Source: Bacteroidales bacterium UBA4243 (GTDB lineage Bacteria; Bacteroidota; Bacteroidia; Bacteroidales; F082). From it: DNA of 23,458 bases. The DNA lies in contig DGXB01000044.1 of the NCBI GenBank assembly GCA_002396205.1, positions 1 through 23,458 of the forward strand. The letters are read 5' to 3'. Shown here one piece after another: positions 14,488-22,894 of this stretch (the stretch's first letter is position 1; every line of letters starts with the position of its first letter). The position numbers were made by a program, and so were the translations under genes. A model generated the notes under the pieces. The model was given only the letters and a program-made list of their open reading frames with translations, was not told where the DNA came from and did not search any database.

Positions 14488-15249
14488 TCAGAAAGAAAGC
14501 ATTTTATCCGCTTCAAGCCAACCCAAGCTCCCATTGGCGATTCGGATCTTGTTCCAGCCGTTTGAGGTTTCCAAAATGGTCACTTTGGAGCCTTCGTGCA
14601 ACACAAACAGGTCGACGCTGTTTTCGTTTGGAGTACTCTTGACGGTCGCCGTCGGTGCCATGACGATGGCCTGGTCGTGGTTGACAGCTGTCTGTTTGAG
14701 CTGGGCAGCGAAAACGATGGAGACGGCAAAAACAACGAGGAAAACGATTCCACCGAAGAAGCCCAGTTTCCGAACGCCGATGCGTCGCGAACGCAAGAAC
14801 ATGAACAGCGCGACCAACAAAAGGGCAAAGAACGCTATGGAGCACCACGCCCACTGGTCGCCCGACAACCTTGCCCGCGCACTTTGCCACCACCTGACAT
14901 AGAAAGGCTGTGGCATGGGTTCAATCTTGTCGACAATGGCGAGATTGGCGATGGCAAGGTTGGTTTGCACGTCGTCGTTAGACGGGTCGAGCTTCAAGGC
15001 CTTCTCATAGTTGTAGATGGCCATCGGGTAGTTGTGCAGCTTGTAGTAGGCGTTGCCCATGTTGTAATAGACCGGCACCGACTCCATATCGGCGTCGATG
15101 ATTTTCTGGTACATCACCACGGCGGTGTCGTAGCTGCCGGCATTGTAGGCTGCGTTGGCTTGCTCGAACCAAGTGTCGCCGATATTCTGGGCCAAAATGT
15201 TTCCCATGGCGGCGACGACACATAATATTAATAAGGTGTATCTTTTCAT
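14488..15249 (-). CDS. batE: BatE: TPR and SH3-domain membrane protein of the Bat system
   Basis: This is a 253-residue protein with a signal or anchor segment (MKRYTLLILCVVAAMGNILAQ), TPR units at about 27-98 (WFEQANAAYNAGSYDTAVVMYQK, then VYYNMGNAYYKLHNYPMAIYNYEKAL), TM helices at about 134-153 and 162-182, and a C-terminal SH3-like domain at about 194-251 ending SLGWLEADKML. This layout is that of BatE in Bacteroidetes bat operons. The Bat proteins were linked to oxygen tolerance in Bacteroides fragilis; they probably form an envelope complex, but the chemistry is unknown. It is the last gene of the operon, 21 bases after batD. Domain layout and position together make the call secure. Confidence 0.93.
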   Translation of the reverse strand: MKRYTLLILCVVAAMGNILAQNIGDTWFEQANAAYNAGSYDTAVVMYQKIIDADMESVPVYYNMGNAYYKLHNYPMAIYNYEKALKLDPSNDDVQTNLAIANLAIVDKIEPMPQPFYVRWWQSARARLSGDQWAWCSIAFFALLLVALFMFLRSRRIGVRKLGFFGGIVFLVVFAVSIVFAAQLKQTAVNHDQAIVMAPTATVKSTPNENSVDLFVLHEGSKVTILETSNGWNKIRIANGSLGWLEADKMLSF

Positions 15250-15270
15250 TTCAGTTTTTCCTTTCCTTGA

Positions 15271-17139
15271 TTACAAGACTTTTTCGGCTTTCGAAATCAC
15301 CTCGATGCCCCGTTGGTAGAGGTCCTCCATCTTGGCCTCGGCACTGCCTGGGGCAAAGCGGGCAAACTCGCAACTGTTGAGCGTATCGACAAACTGCCTC
15401 GTCAACTCGTCGGGCACGCTCTTTTCCTTCATCGTTTCGCTCACCGTTTCCATCGACAATTTCGAGCGCTCGATGCCGAGCTTGTCGGCAATATAACCCC
15501 AAAGGGCTTGCGACATCTCAACATAGAACTTCTCTTGGTCTTTGGATTTCAAGTAGTTGTAAGCACTCTTCAGCCTACCGCGAGCCACCTTGTCGGCCTT
15601 ACGGTTGCGATTGGCTGCTGTGTCCTGACTCAACTGTTCGCGTTGTTTGAGGGCGATGAGGAGGATGATGAAGGCCAAAAGCAAGGCGAGAAGCAACACG
15701 AAATAGGTGGCCGAAGCGAAAAACGACGTTTGAACGGGTTTCAGCTTGGCATCGCCGCCCATGATGTGACGGATGTCGCTGCCCAAATACTTGATGTCTT
15801 CTTGGTTGGAGGCGAACACGCCGCCACCTTCGTCGCCCGTGTCCTTGCCCTTGCGGACGGTAAGTTCGTAAGGCTCTGAAAGCAACGTCTGATACGACTC
15901 GCTGTTGGGATTGAAATACGAGAATTCGACGGCGGGGATCGAGAACTTGCCGGCCCTGCGTGGGATGGCTAAAAACTCGGCCTTCTTTGTTCCCGTGATG
16001 CCTTGCGCTGTGACATCCGTCGTCATACTGATCTTGGGGTCGTAGACCTCAAAATCGGGCGGGAAGACGGGCTGAGGCATCTGGAGAAGCTCAATGTTGC
16101 CCGTGCCAGAAACGGTCAGCGTGATGGTGACGGCCTCGTTGGTACTCAGCTCCGACTTGTCGATGGATGACGTGAACTTATAGTTGCCCACGGCGCCCGC
16201 AAAGGCATCGGGTTTACCGGCCACAGGCATGTTTTTGACATCGAGGCTGAGCGTTTGCGACGTGAGTTCCTTCTTCACATTGACGATGTTTCGGTTGAAG
16301 AAGGGGTCGTTGAAGAAAGCCTCGAAGGGATCCATGCTACGGCTGTTGTTGCTCTCCGTGCGGACTTGCGCAATGCACTCCATCACCATCGGGTCGATGG
16401 AAAGGCTGCCTGAGCGCTGGGGCACAATGATGATTTTCTGTATTTCAGCTGTGGTGTATTCGATGCCGTTGACGTATTCGCTCGACTGCCTCAGGGTTCC
16501 GCTGTTGTCGGAAATGTCTTTGGTCCAGAAACCAGCATAAGCCGGCATCTTGGAGATGGAGACCGACGACACCGGCACCTTGGTGTAGAGCTTGTAGGTG
16601 AGCACGACTTGGTCACCGACATAAACCGACTTCTTTGAGGGAACGACACGGAGGAACAAGTCCTTGCCGCTGACCTGCGGGTCGCTCGTGTTTTGCTGCG
16701 ACTGCCCTTGGCTTGAAGACCCGCCACCTGAGGGAGCAGAATGGCTGCCATCGTCGGGCACCACCTTGATGTCGAACGGTTCGCTGCTGATTTTGTTACC
16801 CTTAACGGTCAGCGAAGCCGAACCGACGTTGAAGGTCCCTTCCTTATACGCCTGAAGGGCAAAGGTATAGGTAACCTTCACGCTATGCGACATCGAGCCG
16901 TTGACCATCGAGAAACTGGAGCTTGACGATGTGAACGGGCCACCCAACACGGTGAAGCCGTCGAACGACGGCGCTTGGAAATTCTTTCCGTCGGCATTGG
17001 CTTCGAAAACCACCTGGAAACGCTCGCCCACCATGACCTGCTTCTTGGTCGAAACGGTCAATCGCGGATCGTCTTGCGCCCAAAGGCTTAACGGTACGGC
17101 CAACGCCATCAAAAAAACTAACCTGAATATGCTTTTCAT
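15271..17139 (-). CDS. batD: BatD: Bat-system protein with periplasmic Ig-like domains and C-terminal membrane helix
   Basis: This is a 622-residue protein with signal peptide MKSIFRLVFLMALAVPLSLWAQ. A long periplasmic region of repeated beta domains contains GERFQVVFEANADGKNFQAP, VYVGDQVVLTYKLYTKVPVS and SIDKSELSTNEAVTITLTVS, patterns typical of the BatD (oxygen tolerance) family. A Ser/Gly/Gln-rich linker lies near residues 130-150. One TM helix at about 475-497 is followed by a cytoplasmic tail of about 125 residues rich in charged helices (ARGRLKSAYNYLKSKDQEKF). It probably holds the Bat complex on the periplasmic side. It is separated from batC by 155 bases carrying palindromic repeats and a possible internal promoter, unlike most junctions in this operon. 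Confidence 0.93.
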   Translation of the reverse strand: MKSIFRLVFLMALAVPLSLWAQDDPRLTVSTKKQVMVGERFQVVFEANADGKNFQAPSFDGFTVLGGPFTSSSSSFSMVNGSMSHSVKVTYTFALQAYKEGTFNVGSASLTVKGNKISSEPFDIKVVPDDGSHSAPSGGGSSSQGQSQQNTSDPQVSGKDLFLRVVPSKKSVYVGDQVVLTYKLYTKVPVSSVSISKMPAYAGFWTKDISDNSGTLRQSSEYVNGIEYTTAEIQKIIIVPQRSGSLSIDPMVMECIAQVRTESNNSRSMDPFEAFFNDPFFNRNIVNVKKELTSQTLSLDVKNMPVAGKPDAFAGAVGNYKFTSSIDKSELSTNEAVTITLTVSGTGNIELLQMPQPVFPPDFEVYDPKISMTTDVTAQGITGTKKAEFLAIPRRAGKFSIPAVEFSYFNPNSESYQTLLSEPYELTVRKGKDTGDEGGGVFASNQEDIKYLGSDIRHIMGGDAKLKPVQTSFFASATYFVLLLALLLAFIILLIALKQREQLSQDTAANRNRKADKVARGRLKSAYNYLKSKDQEKFYVEMSQALWGYIADKLGIERSKLSMETVSETMKEKSVPDELTRQFVDTLNSCEFARFAPGSAEAKMEDLYQRGIEVISKAEKVL

Positions 17140-17161
17140 TGTATCGATTGTTTTCGCGCTG

Positions 17162-17169
17162 CAAAAATA
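17162..17169 (-). promoter_or_regulatory. Possible internal promoter (-7 box) before batD
   Basis: On the minus strand TATTTTTG followed by CAGC is an exact TAnnTTTG, 23 bases before the batD ATG. No -33 TTTG at standard spacing is visible. If used, batD and batE could be transcribed independently of batC and upstream genes. Confidence 0.42.
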
Positions 17170-17193
17170 CGTTTTTTATTCTCATTCTACATC

Positions 17194-17290
17194 GGCAGGG
17201 GTTTACACCGCCTGACGTTTTCATCACCATTTCCATTATGGCAGGGGTTTACACCGCCTGCCTAATATCTGTCGCCCCTACGGGGCTTTG
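17194..17290. repeat. Compound palindromic repeat array between batC and batD (copy 1)
   Basis: The array has two copies of an element with ends GGCAGG/CCTGCC and core GGTTTACACC (17194-17215, with one degenerate end, and 17240-17262). They are followed by a short hairpin GCCCC-TAC-GGGGC at 17274-17286, preceded by GTC and followed by TTTG. The same order and orientation recurs at 22895-22978. No open reading frame lies in this gap. Confidence 0.88.
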
Positions 17291-17294
17291 TGAA

Positions 17295-18920
17295 TTACCA
17301 ATCTTTGTCTGATTTCTTCTTGGGCTGTTGGCGAACCTTTTGTTCGTTCACCTTTTCCATCGTCTTCTTCTCCTGGTTTTCAAGGGCATCGAGCATTCGC
17401 TGGGCATCCTCCTTCGACATCTGTTGCTGCTGTTGGTTTTGCTGTTGTTGCTGCTGGTCTTGATTCTGCTGCTGGTCCTGCTGTTGCTCTTGTTCTTGTT
17501 GGTCTTGTTGTTGTTGGTCTTGCTGTTGTTGCTGCTGGTCCTGGTTTTCGCCTTCCGATTTCTCGAAGATGGCGGAGACCTCAACATCGAAGTCGGGCAT
17601 GGTGAAGAAATTGCCCAATGGTTGCACCTTCACAGCGGTGTCGCCCACCTGATGGATGACATATTCCTTGAACTGGTAGCCCGGCTCGGGAGCGTTGCGC
17701 AGTGTTACCGTCTCGCGGCGTGTGGCTTCGGTTTGGTCGAGCAACACATGGCCGCCTTTCAAAGTCGTGTCGGGCTGCACCTTATAATAATCGGTAGCCT
17801 CCACGAACTCGGCTTTCACCGTCACGTCGCTGTCGAGCATCTGGAACATGTTGTCGTCGCCGACGGGGGCCGACTCGGTGGCATCGCGATTGCTGACCAC
17901 ACGCAGGTCGCCCAATTGGAAACCTTTGTCGGGCTTCACGATGATGCCCACATTGTCGCCCTGCTTCACCAAACTGTCGGTCACTGAAATCGTGCCATTT
18001 GCCACACTATCAATGCTGACTCTCAAGGCGGTACGGAAGGTAGCCGTCACGGTCACGTCGAAATTGGGCATTTGGAACACGTCCTTGTTGACTTGCACCG
18101 TATCGTTGGGACTGCCTGTGCGATAGACCTTGAACTTGTCGAGCACAAAGTCGTTTTCGCCTTGCGCCTCCAATTTCACCTGTTGTCCTTCGATGGCGCG
18201 TTGGCGGTCGGCACGCACGCTGCCGTTCTTGATGTTCTTTTCAATCTCAACCTTGTGCGCCTTCTTGAATTCAGCCGAAACCGCCACATCGAACTTCGGC
18301 ATGATGAAGCTACTACCACTCACATCAACCGTCACCTGTTGGTTGTCGGCGCGAACCACCATGTATTGCGACAAGGCATAATCCTCGTCGGGTTGCGACG
18401 TCAGGGTGATACGCTGGCCATTGAAGGCTTCCTTTTCCTTGGCCTCTACCCTGCCGTTTTCGGGCTGCACCACCCAAATCTTGCTCTTGACGAGATGGGC
18501 ACGGCAGTATTCGAGGTTGTAAAGTGCATTCCCGTTGTCGGGATTCATCTTCAGCGACACCTTATATATATTATAGGCGTCGTAGAACTTGTCCTGCGCG
18601 AGAAGGCAATTACCCATGTTGAACAGCGCGTCCGACTTCAGCTTGGCATCGGGCGAAATCTCGAGCACTTTCTGGAACTCGGTGTAGGCCGTGTCATACG
18701 ATTGTTTGGCATAATACACATCGCCCAAGTTGAACTGCGCCTTGGCATTGTTCGGCCTGATATTCAAGGCTTCACGATACTGACTGATTGCCTCCTCATA
18801 GTTCCCGCTTTTGTAGTGGCGGTTGCCTTTGCGGATGGCCTTTTCGTCGCTTTGTGCCGAAACCGGCAACGCGAAGCACAAAAACGCTATGATTATCAAA
18901 TATTTGCTAAACCTTTTCAT
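17295..18920 (-). CDS. batC: BatC with four inserted InlB-type B-repeats and a glutamine-rich tail
   Basis: This is a 541-residue protein. A signal peptide (MKRFSKYLIIIAFLCFALPVSAQ) is followed by TPR units at about 25-140 (GNRHYKSGNYEEAISQYREA, AQFNLGDVYYAKQSYDTAYT, ALFNMGNCLLAQDKFYDAYN). Four repeats of about 75 residues (148-452) follow, each ending like F.MPNFDVTVTATF, which is the divergent InlB B-repeat pattern. Then comes a Gln-rich stretch (459-500) and the BatC-type end MSKEDAQRMLDALENQEKKT ... KDW. Ordinary BatC is roughly half this size and goes from TPRs straight to the Q-rich tail. The ATG at 18920 overlaps the batB end by 14 bases and follows a purine-rich GAGAAGAGAG; a TTG at 18932 is less likely. 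It probably acts as a periplasmic TPR scaffold of the Bat complex. Confidence 0.9.
   Translation of the reverse strand: MKRFSKYLIIIAFLCFALPVSAQSDEKAIRKGNRHYKSGNYEEAISQYREALNIRPNNAKAQFNLGDVYYAKQSYDTAYTEFQKVLEISPDAKLKSDALFNMGNCLLAQDKFYDAYNIYKVSLKMNPDNGNALYNLEYCRAHLVKSKIWVVQPENGRVEAKEKEAFNGQRITLTSQPDEDYALSQYMVVRADNQQVTVDVSGSSFIMPKFDVAVSAEFKKAHKVEIEKNIKNGSVRADRQRAIEGQQVKLEAQGENDFVLDKFKVYRTGSPNDTVQVNKDVFQMPNFDVTVTATFRTALRVSIDSVANGTISVTDSLVKQGDNVGIIVKPDKGFQLGDLRVVSNRDATESAPVGDDNMFQMLDSDVTVKAEFVEATDYYKVQPDTTLKGGHVLLDQTEATRRETVTLRNAPEPGYQFKEYVIHQVGDTAVKVQPLGNFFTMPDFDVEVSAIFEKSEGENQDQQQQQQDQQQQDQQEQEQQQDQQQNQDQQQQQQNQQQQQMSKEDAQRMLDALENQEKKTMEKVNEQKVRQQPKKKSDKDW
17421..17546 (-). repeat. Glutamine-codon-rich tract in batC
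   Basis: This region encodes a stretch of 42 residues, mostly Gln broken by Asn, Asp and Glu. CAG and CAA codons are mixed, so it is not a pure trinucleotide microsatellite, which should limit slippage. A similar Q-rich linker occurs in BatC of other Bacteroidetes. Confidence 0.85.
17565..18479 (-). repeat. Four divergent InlB-type B-repeats inside batC
   Basis: Four protein-level repeats of about 75 residues begin near residues 148, 221, 298 and 378. Each shows a hydrophobic start, an N-G-x-V-type turn (ENGRV, KNGSV, ANGTI, KGGHV), a V-x-L strand, an aromatic residue before the next strand, and a final MP-x-FDV-x-V-x-A-x-F strand (MLDSDVTV in the third). At the DNA level they are not identical, so the expansion is old. 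Confidence 0.82.
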
Positions 18921-19965
18921 CTCTCTTCTCAAAAATGTTAAACTTCCTCTCCCAGCCTTTCTTGCCCGACGAAACGAAAATCTCTATCAGCAAAAACATG
19001 ATGGCTGCGGCCACAAACCATTGGAACTGGTCTTCGTAATCGGTAAAGACCTTGGCATCGATTTCCGACTTGTCGAGTTTGTTGATGTCGCCATAGATTT
19101 TCTCCAGACCCACATTGGAGTTGCTGGCACGCACATAAATGCCATTGCCAGCGGCAGCAATCTTTTGCAGCATCTGCTCGTCGAGGCGGGTGATGATGGT
19201 GTTGCCGTTGCGGTCCTTGCGATAGCCTATTTGGTTGCCGTACTGGTTATACTCCGGAATCGGGGCGCCGTCGGGGAGGCCCATACCTATGGTATAGACA
19301 TGCACACCTTGCTTGGCGGCCTCTTGGGCTGCCTTCACCGCTGCATCGTTTTCGTGGTCCTCGCCATCGGAAATGATGACGATGGCACGGCTATGGTTTT
19401 CATCAGGGAACGACTTGAGCGCCAAATTGATGGCTTCGGCGATGGCAGTGCCTTGCGAGGCCACAAGGCTCGTGTTGATGGTCGAAAGGAACATGCGGGC
19501 CGCCGAATAGTCGGTGGTGATGGGCAGCTGCACGAAGGCCTTGTCGGCAAAGACGATGACACCGATGCGGTCGCCTTTCATGTCGCCGATGAGCTTGTTG
19601 ATGGCCTGCTTGGAGCGTTCCAAACGGCTCGGCACGATGTCCTCGGCATTCATTGAATTGGAGACATCAATGGCAAGATAAAGATCAATGCCTTCACGTT
19701 TCACTTCTTCCATCTTGCTGCCACTCTGCAAGTTGGCCAAAGCCATGATGATGCTCGAAACCATCAGCAGGAAGATGACGAACTTGAAGTTGGCGCGGCG
19801 CGTGGAATAGGTCGGCACCAATTGCTCGCGCATCCCGATTTGGGCAAAACGCTCGAAGCGCTTCTTTTGCGCGACACGGAATAAAACATAAATGATGACC
19901 AGTAACGGAATGATTAACAGTCCGTAAAGGTATTCTGGATGTTCGAATCGCAATACGTTTTCCAT
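18907..19965 (-). CDS. batB: BatB: membrane-anchored von Willebrand factor A domain protein
   Basis: This is a 352-residue protein. TM helices lie at about 11-29 and 61-78; a vWA domain follows with the metal-ion (MIDAS) motif DVSNS at 100-104, the conserved Thr in PITTDYS, and the Asp in ISDGEDHEND. A C-terminal TM helix at about 314-332 is followed by a short cytoplasmic tail. This is the layout of BatA/BatB. I call it BatB because it lies after the other vWA gene, in the usual order batA-batB-batC. It starts four bases after batA and overlaps the start of batC, so expression is tightly coupled. The vWA domain may interact with BatA and with the MoxR ATPase; the partners have not been proven for this organism. 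Confidence 0.92.
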   Translation of the reverse strand: MENVLRFEHPEYLYGLLIIPLLVIIYVLFRVAQKKRFERFAQIGMREQLVPTYSTRRANFKFVIFLLMVSSIIMALANLQSGSKMEEVKREGIDLYLAIDVSNSMNAEDIVPSRLERSKQAINKLIGDMKGDRIGVIVFADKAFVQLPITTDYSAARMFLSTINTSLVASQGTAIAEAINLALKSFPDENHSRAIVIISDGEDHENDAAVKAAQEAAKQGVHVYTIGMGLPDGAPIPEYNQYGNQIGYRKDRNGNTIITRLDEQMLQKIAAAGNGIYVRASNSNVGLEKIYGDINKLDKSEIDAKVFTDYEDQFQWFVAAAIMFLLIEIFVSSGKKGWERKFNIFEKRDEKV

Positions 19966-19969
19966 AGTC

Positions 19970-20968
19970 TCAATCCATTAAAGTCCTGAAAATCGTTTTA
20001 CGCAACAGGAATTCGAGGAGCAGCAAGGCCAAAGCCCATGCCACCAGCGGGTAGAACTCCTCGTGGAGGCGGCGGAACTCGGTCACCTCGATCTTGGAGC
20101 GTTCCAGCTTGTCGATTTCCTGATAGATTTCGTCCAACTTCTGGTTGTTGTTGGCGCGAAAGTACTTGCCACCCGTCGAGTTGGCGACGGTGGCCAACAG
20201 TTTTTCATCGATTTCGACCTTCACCTGCTGGATTTGCGTGCCAAATGGTGTCTGCACAGGATAAGGTGCAGTGCCGTAAGTGCCCACGCCGATGGTATAG
20301 ACACGGATGCCGTAGAGCTTGGCCATTTCGGCGGCTGTATACGGGTCGACGGAGCCAGCGTTGTTCATGCCGTCGGTGAGCAAGATGACCACTTTGGAGA
20401 TGGCCTCGCTGTCCTTCAGACGACTGATGGCTGTGGCCAGACCATCGCCGATGGCGGTACCATCGTCGATGAGGCCGTTTTTCATCTCTGCCAACATATT
20501 GAGCATCACGCCGTGGTCGGTGGTCAGTGGCACTTGCGTGAAGGTCTCGCCAGAGAAGATGACCAAGCCCATGCGGTCGCCAGGACGTTCCTTGACGAAA
20601 TCGGAGGCCACGTTTTTGGCAGCGGTCAAGCGGTCGGGCTTGAGATCGCGGGCCAGCATGGAGCCGGAGACGTCCATCGCCATCACAATGTCGATGCCCT
20701 CGATATTTTCGGTCGAGTTGGTCGACGAACTTTGCGGACGGGCCAAAGCCACGATGAGCAAGGCCAACGCTGCCATCTTCAAGGCGAAAAGCAAATGGCG
20801 CAAATAGGGTTTCCAACTCTTCGGCAACTCAGCGAAGTTCCTCAAATCGGAGAACTGCACTGAGGCTTCCTGTTTCTTGTGTCGCAACACATACCAAACG
20901 ACAGCCAATGGTACCAATAACAAGAGCCACAACAGCTTAGGATTTGCAAATTCAATGTTTTCAAACAT
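19970..20968 (-). CDS. batA: BatA: membrane-anchored von Willebrand factor A domain protein
   Basis: This is a 332-residue protein with TM helices at about 12-28 and 58-75, a vWA domain with complete MIDAS motif DVSGS (99-103), PLTTDHG and LLTDGMNNAG, and a C-terminal TM helix near residues 310-327. It is about one third identical by eye to the BatB neighbour, as expected for the paralogous pair, and placed first in the usual order. The ATG overlaps the end of the upstream BatD-like gene by 8 bases. The vWA domain faces the periplasm or cytoplasm depending on helix orientation, which I cannot settle from sequence. It is a probable core subunit of the Bat envelope complex. Confidence 0.93.
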   Translation of the reverse strand: MFENIEFANPKLLWLLLLVPLAVVWYVLRHKKQEASVQFSDLRNFAELPKSWKPYLRHLLFALKMAALALLIVALARPQSSSTNSTENIEGIDIVMAMDVSGSMLARDLKPDRLTAAKNVASDFVKERPGDRMGLVIFSGETFTQVPLTTDHGVMLNMLAEMKNGLIDDGTAIGDGLATAISRLKDSEAISKVVILLTDGMNNAGSVDPYTAAEMAKLYGIRVYTIGVGTYGTAPYPVQTPFGTQIQQVKVEIDEKLLATVANSTGGKYFRANNNQKLDEIYQEIDKLERSKIEVTEFRRLHEEFYPLVAWALALLLLEFLLRKTIFRTLMD

Positions 20969-21992
20969 TTTTCACATCCTCCTTTCCCATTGTTGATGAC
21001 TGCGTCTCACGGTCGGTTTGTTCCATCTGCGGGGACGCAGATGGCGACATTGTCTTCTGATAATGTGCATAACTCTCGTTGACGAACTCTGTCATATCAC
21101 TCAATGCGGTGTCGCTTTCGAGAGTCGAGGCCGAATACTTGGCAAACTTCACCAAATCAGCCACTTCCATCGTGTTTTTCAGTTTGTTGTAGGTCTCTTT
21201 CGGGAAACGCAACGGCTTGATTTCGTCCAAAATGTCGTCCGTGGTCATCTCCACGGCGTTCACTCCAAACTGGCCTTCGATATATTCGCGTGCGATGTCG
21301 GTCAACGAGGAGAAATACTCCTTCACCTTGCCCGATTGCCACATCTTTTCTTCGCGTAGGCGCTTCAGTTCGTCGACGGCCTTGTCGTAAGGCGGAATGA
21401 CTGGGCCTTTTATGACGTTGCCGTCCTCGTCCACCCTGGTTTTGCGACGTTTGAGGAAGAGCCAAATGCCCAATCCAAGCAGAATGGCCAACAGCACCGC
21501 CAGAATCCAGGGGAACACCTCTTTCATCGTGATTGGTGCGGCGAGTGGCTCGATGATGGGTTTGTAGGCCAAAGTCGTGTCGACCGCTATCGTTGTGGCA
21601 TACAGCGTAACCGGATCAGTGAAAGCTTCCAAACGCATCGGGTCGTCGAACGACTTGGCGTATTTCAGGCCAACAGACGGCAACACGATTTGACCCGTGT
21701 CAAACGTCATCAGCGTCAGTTGTTGCTTCACGATGACGTTGCTATCGGCATCGGCGGTACGTTCCACATTGCCACGCTTGATGATGTCGATTTGCTCGGA
21801 CAGCGTGTCTTGTGCAAACTCGTTCCACTCAACGAACCAACCGTATGGCACCTTAAGGCTCAAATCGAGCGTAAAAGGCTTGCCAACCTGCACTTTCGTG
21901 TCGGCCACTGTGCCTTCGACCTCGACCTGCTGGGCCAGAAGGCCGCCCATAAAGGCGAAACATGCCATCAAAAACAATATGAATCTTTTCAT
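20961..21992 (-). CDS. Bat-operon membrane protein with BatD-like layout (between DUF58 and batA)
   Basis: This is a 343-residue protein with a signal peptide (MKRFILFLMACFAFMGGLLAQ), a periplasmic beta-rich domain (about 22-155) containing VQVGKPFTLDLSLKVPYGWF, a TM helix at about 160-180, and a cytoplasmic part with YDKAVDELKRLREEKMWQSG and YIEGQFGVNAVEMTTDDILD. The layout mirrors BatD on a smaller scale. Bacteroidetes bat operons often have such a gene at this place, usually annotated hypothetical or BatD-like; it has no agreed name. The start overlaps the DUF58 stop as ATGA and the end overlaps batA by 8 bases, so it is an integral operon member. Its function is inferred from position only. 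Confidence 0.86.
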   Translation of the reverse strand: MKRFILFLMACFAFMGGLLAQQVEVEGTVADTKVQVGKPFTLDLSLKVPYGWFVEWNEFAQDTLSEQIDIIKRGNVERTADADSNVIVKQQLTLMTFDTGQIVLPSVGLKYAKSFDDPMRLEAFTDPVTLYATTIAVDTTLAYKPIIEPLAAPITMKEVFPWILAVLLAILLGLGIWLFLKRRKTRVDEDGNVIKGPVIPPYDKAVDELKRLREEKMWQSGKVKEYFSSLTDIAREYIEGQFGVNAVEMTTDDILDEIKPLRFPKETYNKLKNTMEVADLVKFAKYSASTLESDTALSDMTEFVNESYAHYQKTMSPSASPQMEQTDRETQSSTMGKEDVKNV

Positions 21993-22867
21993 CTTCTTGC
22001 CTCCCTTTTCTTGAAGAGTTGCATCAAAGGCCTGACATAATCTTCATCGGTATAAATCAATGAATTATCGATGCCATGTTTGGTAAACTCGCGGTTCAGT
22101 TCCGCCGATTTGTACTGAATCATCTTTTGGTAGGCATCGTGCCAGGCGCGACTTGAAGTGTCGACCCAACGCTCCTTGCCCGTCTCCGAGTCGCGGAACT
22201 TGACCAAACCCACCTTCGGGATTTCCATCTCGCGGCGGTCGGTGATACGAAGCGCCACAAGGTCGTGCTTGTTGGCGGCAATCTGCATTTCCTTCTCGAA
22301 ACTGCTGTCCGTCATGAAGTCGGAGATAAGGAAAGCCGTGGTGCGGCGCTTGATGGCCGAGGTCAGGAAACGCAAGCCCTCGCCAATATCGGTGCCGCGC
22401 TCCGTCGGCTTGAAGTCGACGATTTCACGAACGATGCGCAGGATGTGTGAGCTGCCTTTCTTGGGCGGGATGAACTTCTCGATCTTGCTGCTGAAGAAAA
22501 TCACGCCAACCTTGTCGTTGTTCTGGATGGCAGAAAACGCCAAGACGGCTGCCAATTCGGCGGTCAGGTCGCGTTTCGTCTGCGTTTGCGATCCGAAGTC
22601 GTTGGAGCCTGACACGTCGATGAGCAGCATCACTGTCATCTCACGCTCTTCCTCGAAGATCTTGACGAACGGGCGGTTGAAGCGGGCGGTGACGTTCCAG
22701 TCGATGTTGCGGATGTCGTCGCCGTACTCGTATTCGCGCACCTCGCTGAAGGTCATGCCACGCCCCTTGAAGGCGCTGTGGTACTGCCCCGAGAAGATGT
22801 GGTTCGAGAGGCCCCGCGTCTTGATCTCGATCTTGCGGACTTTCTTGAATATTTCTGTTGATTCCAT
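21989..22867 (-). CDS. DUF58 / vWA-like protein of the Bat operon
   Basis: This is a 292-residue protein without a signal peptide or membrane helix, probably cytoplasmic. The DUF58 signature includes FSGQYHSAFKGRGMTFSEVR, EYGDDIRNIDWNVTARF and FVKIFEEEREMTVMLLIDVS; DVSGS (84-88) resembles a MIDAS site, and SDFMTD supplies a later aspartate. DUF58 proteins are regular partners of MoxR AAA+ ATPases, and the moxR gene lies directly upstream here. The pair is thought to act as a chaperone-like module for the vWA proteins encoded downstream. It overlaps the next gene by ATGA. The 114-base gap to moxR is filled mainly by palindromic repeats. Confidence 0.92.
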   Translation of the reverse strand: MESTEIFKKVRKIEIKTRGLSNHIFSGQYHSAFKGRGMTFSEVREYEYGDDIRNIDWNVTARFNRPFVKIFEEEREMTVMLLIDVSGSNDFGSQTQTKRDLTAELAAVLAFSAIQNNDKVGVIFFSSKIEKFIPPKKGSSHILRIVREIVDFKPTERGTDIGEGLRFLTSAIKRRTTAFLISDFMTDSSFEKEMQIAANKHDLVALRITDRREMEIPKVGLVKFRDSETGKERWVDTSSRAWHDAYQKMIQYKSAELNREFTKHGIDNSLIYTDEDYVRPLMQLFKKREARR

Positions 22868-22894
22868 ATTTTAAACCATCATTATTTCATTTTC

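Noticed and set aside
17194..17290. Palindrome array as an attachment site or insertion-sequence remnant
   Set aside because: No transposase or integrase fragment, target duplication or terminal repeat pair was found; the compound hairpin layout fits a REP-like element better.
17400..17550. CTG/TTG trinucleotide tract as a microsatellite or CRISPR-like repeat
   Set aside because: It is in frame within batC, encodes the expected Q-rich tract with mixed codons, and has no spacer-repeat structure.
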